DNA of 8,832 nt from Deltaproteobacteria bacterium (GTDB lineage: Bacteria; Desulfobacterota; Desulfarculia; Adiutricales; Adiutricaceae), in the NCBI GenBank assembly GCA_031267005.1, contig JAIRZX010000142.1:1-8832 (forward strand), read 5' to 3'. Shown here one piece after another: positions 4,801 through 8,832 of this stretch. Position 1 is the stretch's first letter; each line of letters begins with the position of its first letter. The translations under genes were made by a program, and so were the position numbers. Below the pieces are notes generated by a model, which worked only from the letters and a program-made list of their open reading frames with translations, made no database searches and had not been told where the DNA came from.

Positions 4801-6099
4801 CTAGAACGGGCCCTTGCCGGTGGCTTCGAGCTCCTCGGCCGCGGCTTTGCACTTCCCGCAGGGCTCCAGAGGGAGGGACGCGTAGAGCTTGGGGCCGCAG
4901 AGATCGGAGGCGGTCCGGATTATGAGCACCCCCGGACAGTCAGGGCAGTCGCGGAGGCGCTCCTCCCGGCGCTCGTCTATGTAGGACGGCCAGTCGGGCT
5001 GGGCCGCCGGGTCCGCCGGGTGGCTGTCGTAGAAGATCCTGCGCTCGCGGCAAAACCAGCCGCCTTTGAGGACCGATCCCGTCAAGGAGGGCTCCGGGGG
5101 CCCGGAACGCTTCTCGAGGATGAACTCGGCCAAGCCCTTCACGTAGTCCAGGGTCCTTTCGGAAGTGCGCGGGGGGCCTTCGGGCGGCATGGGTTCCCGG
5201 ACCCTGGTCCAGTCCAGCCCGGCCATGGACAGGATGATGGCGAGGTTCGTGTAGGGCAAGGCACCCTGGATGGCGTAGCCGCCTTCCAGCACGGCGAGAT
5301 CCGGCGCTATCATCTGGGACATCTCGGCGTATCCCAGCGCGGTGAGCGACATGCTCGTAATCGGGTCCGTGAAGTGGTTGTCCTGGCCAGCGGAGTTTAT
5401 GACGAGCTCCGGCTTCCACTCGTCCAGGATAGGCCTCACTATCTCGCGTACGGCCAGGTGGAAGCCCTCGTCCCCGGTGCGCGGCGGCAGGGGGATGTTT
5501 ACAGTGGAGCCCCAGGCCTTGGGGCCGCCAAGTTCCCCCTGGGCCCCGGAGCCCGGGTAAAGGGTCCTCCCGTCCTGGTGGAGGCTTATGAAGAGGGTAT
5601 CCGGGTCGTGCCAGTAGATGTCCTGGGTGCCGTCCCCGTGGTGGCAGTCCGTGTCCACGACGGCTATGCGCCTGTAGCCGTAGTCCTTCCGGAGCCTGGC
5701 TATCATTATCGCTTCGTTGTTGATGTTGCAGAAGCCCCTGCCCCCGTGCACAACCTTGCCGGCGTGGTGGCCAGGGGGCATCACCAGGGCGAAGGCTTTC
5801 TTCGCCTTTCCCTCCGCCACGAGCCTGCCCGCGGTGATGGCGCCCCCCGCGCTTATCATGTGGGGGAGGGCGGCCACGGCACGGAGGCCGAGCGGGAAGA
5901 AATGGACCCTCTCGGCGTCCCCGTCTTCGGCCTTTTCCGGGCGCCACTCCTCTATCTCCGGGAGATCCAGCACGCCCTCCTCCCGGAGCTGGTCGTGGGT
6001 GTACAGGAGCCTCTCCTCGCGCTCCGGGTGCGAGGGCGAGATGGCCCAGTCGTAGGCCGGAAAGAAGATGAGTCCCAGGTTTACCGGTTCCTTGTCCAT
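4801..6099 (-). CDS. Histone-deacetylase-like amidohydrolase with a cysteine-rich C-terminal extension
   Basis: The 432-residue product belongs to the arginase/deacetylase fold family (HDAC, AcuC, acetylpolyamine amidohydrolase), zinc enzymes that remove acyl groups from lysine or polyamines. The active site is intact: the His pair H111-H112 (PPGHHAGK), the zinc ligands D151 and H153 (DTDCHHGDGT) and D240 (SAGQDNHFTDP), the charge-relay Asp residues D149 and D156, and the catalytic Y275 (LEGGYA). After the catalytic domain (about 1-320), a tail of about 110 residues carries C350, C385-x2-C388, C401 and C414-x2-C417, which could form a zinc ribbon. That is an inference. I chose the ATG at 6099 because the family-like sequence begins there and GGGAGGG and GAGG lie just upstream; the frame is open to 6168 with low-complexity residues. 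The substrate cannot be told from the sequence. A promoter is visible at 6226-6254; no clear terminator follows. Confidence 0.85.
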   Translation of the reverse strand: MDKEPVNLGLIFFPAYDWAISPSHPEREERLLYTHDQLREEGVLDLPEIEEWRPEKAEDGDAERVHFFPLGLRAVAALPHMISAGGAITAGRLVAEGKAKKAFALVMPPGHHAGKVVHGGRGFCNINNEAIMIARLRKDYGYRRIAVVDTDCHHGDGTQDIYWHDPDTLFISLHQDGRTLYPGSGAQGELGGPKAWGSTVNIPLPPRTGDEGFHLAVREIVRPILDEWKPELVINSAGQDNHFTDPITSMSLTALGYAEMSQMIAPDLAVLEGGYAIQGALPYTNLAIILSMAGLDWTRVREPMPPEGPPRTSERTLDYVKGLAEFILEKRSGPPEPSLTGSVLKGGWFCRERRIFYDSHPADPAAQPDWPSYIDERREERLRDCPDCPGVLIIRTASDLCGPKLYASLPLEPCGKCKAAAEELEATGKGPF

Positions 6100-6225
6100 G
6101 AGCCTCGAGCCCTCCCTCGAAGGCGGGCCTCCGCCTTCTGACCGGCCCCGGAAGGGGGCCGCCCGCAAAATTCGCCCGCGCGGAGGTAAAGCGCGAAACG
6201 GCAGGGCGCAGGTGCTTTAGCCCGG

Positions 6226-6254
6226 ATTCTAAATGGCGGACGGGGAAAACACAA
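6226..6254 (-). promoter_or_regulatory. Promoter of the HDAC-like gene
   Basis: On the minus strand TTGTGT (6254-6249) is followed by 17 bp and TAGAAT (6231-6226), which match the -35 and -10 consensus at four and five of six positions. The start site would be near 6219, giving an untranslated leader of about 120 nt before the ATG at 6099. Confidence 0.6.
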
Positions 6255-6771
6255 GGCGGGACGCTGGCCGGTGGGTTGCCGGGTCCGGGGCGCGGCGGCG
6301 GCGGAGGCCAGCGGGATCGCCTGCGGACGGGCCGGGGACGCGGGGGAAAGCTTCGGAAGGCTAAGCCGGGACAAGTTAAGCGGGGGCGGCGGGGCTGGGG
6401 AAGCCGGGAAGGGGTAACGGAGGTGAGGTTAAGCGGGGACAGGGTAGGGAGGGGAGGGACAGCGGGGACAGGGCAGGGAGGGGAGGGAAAGCGGAGGAAT
6501 CCGGGACCGGGAGGGGAGCTTCTCCAGCGGTGGCTCCCCCGGCGCGTCCGGAAGGGGCTAGCCGCCTTTAAGACGCCTCCCGAAACCCCCGCAGCAAACG
6601 GACTTCCGTGGCGGGGGGGCTTGACGGGGAAAGGAAAAAGATTTGCAACGGGGCCCCCGTTCTGTTAGTTTAACCCCTGCGGCATTACGCCGCTTTAAGC
6701 TTTCCCCCAGAAAACGCAATGCCCTCTACCGAGCCCCACCTGAAGGGCGACGGCGGGCGGAGGCTATCGCC
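6255..6771. other. Divergent non-coding region between the HDAC-like gene and atpB
   Basis: No gene is supported in these 517 bp; an open frame entering atpB from 6643 has no family-like sequence before the atpB ATG. The middle part is G-rich on the + strand and includes a 29-bp tandem repeat (6432-6489). Closer to atpB are an inverted repeat AACGGG-gcc-CCCGTT (6647-6661) and a hairpin GCGGC-attac-GCCGC followed by TTT (6679-6696), which could act as a leader attenuator. TTGACG at 6621-6626 and TTGCAA at 6643-6648 are possible -35 boxes, but no convincing -10 follows either. Confidence 0.45.
6432..6489 (+). repeat. 29-bp tandem repeat with two G-quadruplex motifs
   Basis: Units at 6432-6460 and 6461-6489 agree at 27 of 29 positions. 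Each contains a tight G-quadruplex pattern, GGG-n2-GGG-n1-GGGG-n1-GGG (6442-6458 and 6471-6487), on the strand that is non-template for atpB. The unit begins agcgggga; a third copy starts and breaks off after 6490. Confidence 0.75.
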
Positions 6772-7461
6772 ATGGAACATCCCGTAATGCTCCTCGTCTG
6801 GCTCCTGGACAAGGTAGGCCTGGGCCACTTCGCCCACGCCTACCCGCACCTGGTCTACACCTGGCTCTTCGCCCTGATCCTCATCTTCATAGGCTGGATG
6901 GCCGGGAAGAGGATCGCGCTGGTCCCGGGAAGGCTCCAGGTGCTCTTCGAGTTCGTCGTGGATTCCATGTACAAGTTCCAGGAGGGCATCATGGGGAAAA
7001 GGGGCATGGTCTTCTTCCCGATGACGACCACGCTCATAGTCTTCGTCTTCTTCGCGAACTTCAACGGCCTCATCCCCGGATCCTTCGCGCCGACCTCCAA
7101 CCTGAACACCACCATGGCCTTCGCGCTCATGATAGTGTTTTTGACCCACGTGATGGGGTTCAAGGTCCACGGCCTGGGCTACATCAAGCACTTCCTGGGG
7201 CCAAGCCCCTTTTTGGCGCCCCTGATGTTACCCGTCGAAATCATAAGCCACGCCGCCAGGGTGGTCTCCCTCTCCTTCCGTCTCTTCGGCAACATCCTGG
7301 GGGAAGATCTCGTGATCGGGGTCCTCATGATGCTGGCCGGCCAGTTCTTCGTGCCCCTCCCCATGATGTTCCTGGGCCTATTCACGGGCTTCCTCCAGGC
7401 ATACATCATATCGCTCCTGGCCATGGTCTACATAGGCGAGGCTATGGAGGGCGAGCACTAA
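6772..7461 (+). CDS. atpB: F0 ATP synthase subunit a
   Basis: The 229-residue membrane protein is subunit a of the F-type ATP synthase, which provides the two ion half-channels next to the c-ring. Five to six hydrophobic helices are visible (for example about residues 28-45, 80-98, 112-133, 148-166, 178-205, 206-223). The essential arginine is R170 in SFRLFGNILGED, equivalent to E. coli aArg210; N174 and Q209 (FLQAYI) also match conserved family positions. It is somewhat shorter than the E. coli protein at the N-terminus, as is common outside Gammaproteobacteria. The start at 6772 follows GGAGG (6759-6763) by eight bases. Its functional partner atpE lies 419 bp downstream; no atpI-like gene is seen immediately upstream. 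Confidence 0.93.
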   Translation: MEHPVMLLVWLLDKVGLGHFAHAYPHLVYTWLFALILIFIGWMAGKRIALVPGRLQVLFEFVVDSMYKFQEGIMGKRGMVFFPMTTTLIVFVFFANFNGLIPGSFAPTSNLNTTMAFALMIVFLTHVMGFKVHGLGYIKHFLGPSPFLAPLMLPVEIISHAARVVSLSFRLFGNILGEDLVIGVLMMLAGQFFVPLPMMFLGLFTGFLQAYIISLLAMVYIGEAMEGEH

Positions 7462-7880
7462 CGAGCCGCTGACGGCGGGCCCCGCCGCCTGTCGTCGGCG
7501 CACGGGCGCCCCGCGCGGCCTCCCCGACCGCGCGGCGCGGCGCCTGGCCGACGGCGGGCCGTCCCGGCCGTTTGCCCGGGCTCGCGCCGGGGCCTTGCGG
7601 CCCGCCGGTCCCGCGGCTTTCGGGCCCCGCCAGCCGGATCCTTTAATGGCGGGCTTGACGGCCTTATTAAGGAGTCTGAGGCCCGAGGGGCCGAAGGACT
7701 GAAGGCCCTCGGGGAACCTCAAAGGCCGCCGCCGGGTGCCTTGGGGATCCAACCCGCCCGGGGCCGCCGCTCCCGCCTTGCACCGCTTTCCACCGGGGAT
7801 CGCCGCCCCCTTAGGCGACCCCTCCGCGCCACACGGATTTAACACAAGGGAAATCACCCTCCAAGGAGGACCGCCTCACC
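7462..7880. other. Long GC-rich gap between atpB and atpE
   Basis: No gene is supported. The gap holds several strong inverted repeats: CCGCGCGG at 7511-7518 and 7528-7535, and a longer one near 7682-7718 (CCCGAGG.GCC with GGC.CCTCGGG). An 11-bp direct repeat, gacggcgggcc, occurs at 7471-7481 and 7550-7560. No hairpin is followed by a T-run, so there is no clear intrinsic terminator after atpB. TTGACG at 7655-7660 lacks a -10 at the right distance. The hairpins could protect or process a joint atpB-atpE transcript, which is inference. Confidence 0.45.
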
Positions 7881-8240
7881 ATGAAAAAGCTCGCCCTCTT
7901 CTCCCTCGCGTTCCTGGGCGTACTCGCGGCATCCGGGGTCGCCATGGCCGCCGACGAGACCAACGCGGCCCTGGCCGTAATCGGCAACGTGGCCCTGGCC
8001 GCCGGCATCGGCATCGGCCTGGGCGTCGTGGGCCCCGGCATCGGCCAGGGCATCACCATGTACGGCGCCCTGTCCGGCATGGCCCGCAACCCCGAGCAGA
8101 CCGGCACCCTGCGCGTCTACATGCTCATCGGCCTGGCGCTTATCGAGTCGCTCGCCATCTACGCCCTGGTCGTGGCCCTTATACTCCTTTACGCCATCCC
8201 CTACAGCGATACGGTCATGAAGTACCTCGGCGCGACCTGA
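7881..8240 (+). CDS. atpE: F0 ATP synthase subunit c (proteolipid) with N-terminal leader
   Basis: The 119-residue product is the c-ring subunit that carries ions through the membrane part of ATP synthase. Residues 1-23 look like a signal peptide (MKK, hydrophobic core, then AMA before ADE), leaving a mature protein of about 96 residues. Helix 1 has the glycine-rich GIGIGLG packing motif (42-48) and Q56 in GIGQG; the polar loop is R69-N70-P71; helix 2 carries the ion-binding E89 with S90 and Y94 (IESLAIY). Q56, E89 and S90 match part of the sodium-binding set known from Ilyobacter, but the usual Thr after Ser is L91, so the coupling ion is unclear. AAGGAGG at 7863-7869 precedes the ATG at a slightly long 11 bases. 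Cleavable leaders on c subunits are known from several bacterial groups. A terminator follows at 8281-8320. Confidence 0.93.
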   Translation: MKKLALFSLAFLGVLAASGVAMAADETNAALAVIGNVALAAGIGIGLGVVGPGIGQGITMYGALSGMARNPEQTGTLRVYMLIGLALIESLAIYALVVALILLYAIPYSDTVMKYLGAT

Positions 8241-8280
8241 CGCCGAGAGCTTCCGGCCGCCTGACTGACAGGCCTCATCT

Positions 8281-8320
8281 GGCGGCTCCCCGGGCGTCCG
8301 GGGGGCCGCCTTGCTATTTT
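8281..8320 (+). terminator. Intrinsic terminator after atpE
   Basis: A very stable hairpin pairs GGCGGC (8281-8286) with GCCGCC (8305-8310), and CCCCGG with CCGGGG around a GCGT loop, with one mismatch. It is followed by TTGCTATTTT. It lies about 40 bp after the atpE stop codon and should end the atp transcript. Confidence 0.8.
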
Positions 8321-8775
8321 GCGTCATTGCGCCCTGACGGGCGGAAAATCCCGAAAGCCCTGAAGCGCCGGGGAGTTCCGCAGAGGCTCCGGAAAGTTAC
8401 GGAAAGGTCCGGAAAGGTCCGGAAAGGTCAGGAAAGCTCCGGAAAGCTCCGGAAAGCTCCGGAAATCTCCGGAGGGGGCCGGCCTCGGCGGGTCCCGCCG
8501 TTGCCAGGCGGATCGCCAAAGCCCTCGGGTGGCTTGCCCAGGAGGGCTCAGGCATCATATCCTGCGTCAGTCGCCTGCCTGTCCAGCGAGAGTTGCGTTA
8601 TAACTGGCTTTTCCGCTTACCCCGGCCAAGGCGGGGGGCCTTCCGCGCCGCCCCTCGGCCCCTCCGCCCGCCGCGCGGGCTCCGGCGCATCCTCCCAAGG
8701 CGCCCCGACACATCCTTCCAAGGCCCGGCCCCCGGCCTCCCTTAAAGGGCGGCTGCGCCGGCCAGGAGCAAACCC
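8321..8775. other. Non-coding gap after the atpE terminator
   Basis: The decamer array at 8391-8470 is the main feature of this 455-bp stretch. The rest is GC-rich with no supported gene. I saw no clear promoter for the gene starting at 8776. Confidence 0.4.
8391..8470 (+). repeat. Eight tandem 10-bp repeats, GGAAAGNTCC type
   Basis: Eight contiguous decamers: one ggaaagttac, two ggaaaggtcc, one ggaaaggtca, three ggaaagctcc and one ggaaatctcc. The unit length is not a multiple of three, so the array is not built as coding sequence. It is close to one helical turn, which places short A-tracts in phase along one face of the DNA. Related elements in the opposite orientation lie at 2285-2340. 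Confidence 0.9.
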
Positions 8776-8832
8776 ATGAAGCCGGAGCTGTTCCCGGACG
8801 ACATAAAGGCCTCGATCCTCCCCTCGCCGGGG
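8776..8832 (+). CDS. Start of an unidentified gene, cut by the window end
   Basis: An ATG at 8776, preceded by AGGA at 8764-8767, opens a frame that runs to the end of the window. The 19 visible residues are MKPELFPDDIKASILPSPG. The near-ideal ribosome binding site and the change from low-complexity to protein-like composition support a real start. I do not recognise the family from so short a piece. Confidence 0.5.
   Translation, partial: MKPELFPDDIKASILPSPG

Noticed and set aside
3233..4852. A 539-codon open frame on the minus strand covering the flavoprotein gene and the repeat array
   Set aside because: It reads through the repeat as Ala/Ser/Val runs and opposite a clear gene; no domain is recognisable and the array makes any frame stay open.
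4684..6141. A 485-codon open frame on the plus strand opposite the HDAC-like gene
   Set aside because: The minus-strand frame has all deacetylase active-site motifs; the plus-strand frame is its high-GC shadow.
6621..6649. TTGACG as the -35 box of an atpB promoter
   Set aside because: The best hexamer at 16-18 bp spacing matches the -10 consensus at only three positions.
7655..7683. TTGACG as the -35 box of an atpE promoter
   Set aside because: The sequence at the expected -10 position is GC-rich; TATTAA is only four bases downstream, too close.
7736..8779. A 347-codon open frame overlapping atpE in another frame and crossing the decamer array
   Set aside because: It overlaps a certain gene and an intrinsic terminator, and is rich in Pro/Gly/Arg as expected from base composition.

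Overview
The window is a GC-rich bacterial chromosome segment with six complete protein genes, the first codons of a seventh, and a large share of non-coding DNA: only about 60% is coding. The gene set is a biotin carboxylase, a PHP-family phosphoesterase, an iron-sulfur flavoprotein/FMN reductase, a histone-deacetylase-like amidohydrolase, and F0 ATP synthase subunits a and c. The c subunit carries a cleavable N-terminal leader, and atpB-atpE stand without F1 genes in this window. This suggests an anaerobic member of the Desulfobacterota (former Deltaproteobacteria). That assignment is inference from gene content, not from a marker gene.

Layout: 1-609 is non-coding, with a train of hairpins (81-157) and a sigma70-type promoter (197-225) that probably serves the biotin carboxylase (610-1971, +). 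A repeat-rich gap follows (1972-2416), then the PHP phosphoesterase (2417-3310, +), another gap, and the Fe-S flavoprotein (3725-4354, +). Next is a self-contained non-coding transcription unit (4435-4741): a near-consensus promoter, an almost U-free triplet-repeat array, a hairpin and an intrinsic terminator with eight T. The HDAC-like gene runs convergently (4801-6099, -) from its own promoter at 6226-6254. Beyond a G-rich divergent region lie atpB (6772-7461, +) and atpE (7881-8240, +), separated by 419 bp. A strong terminator follows atpE (8281-8320), then eight tandem decamers (8391-8470) and the start of an unidentified gene (8776 to the window end).

The genes do not form one pathway. 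AtpB and AtpE are partners in the proton or sodium channel of ATP synthase; the others look like independent metabolic genes with their own signals.

The most unusual element is the RNA unit at about 4470-4741. In one phase, 55 of 58 consecutive triplets fit A-R-N, the motif bound by the distal face of Gram-negative Hfq, and the transcript ends in a terminator U-tract of the kind bound by the proximal face. I propose it as a candidate Hfq-binding or Hfq-titrating small RNA. A microsatellite or a broken Ala/Glu/Thr-rich peptide gene remains a possible alternative.
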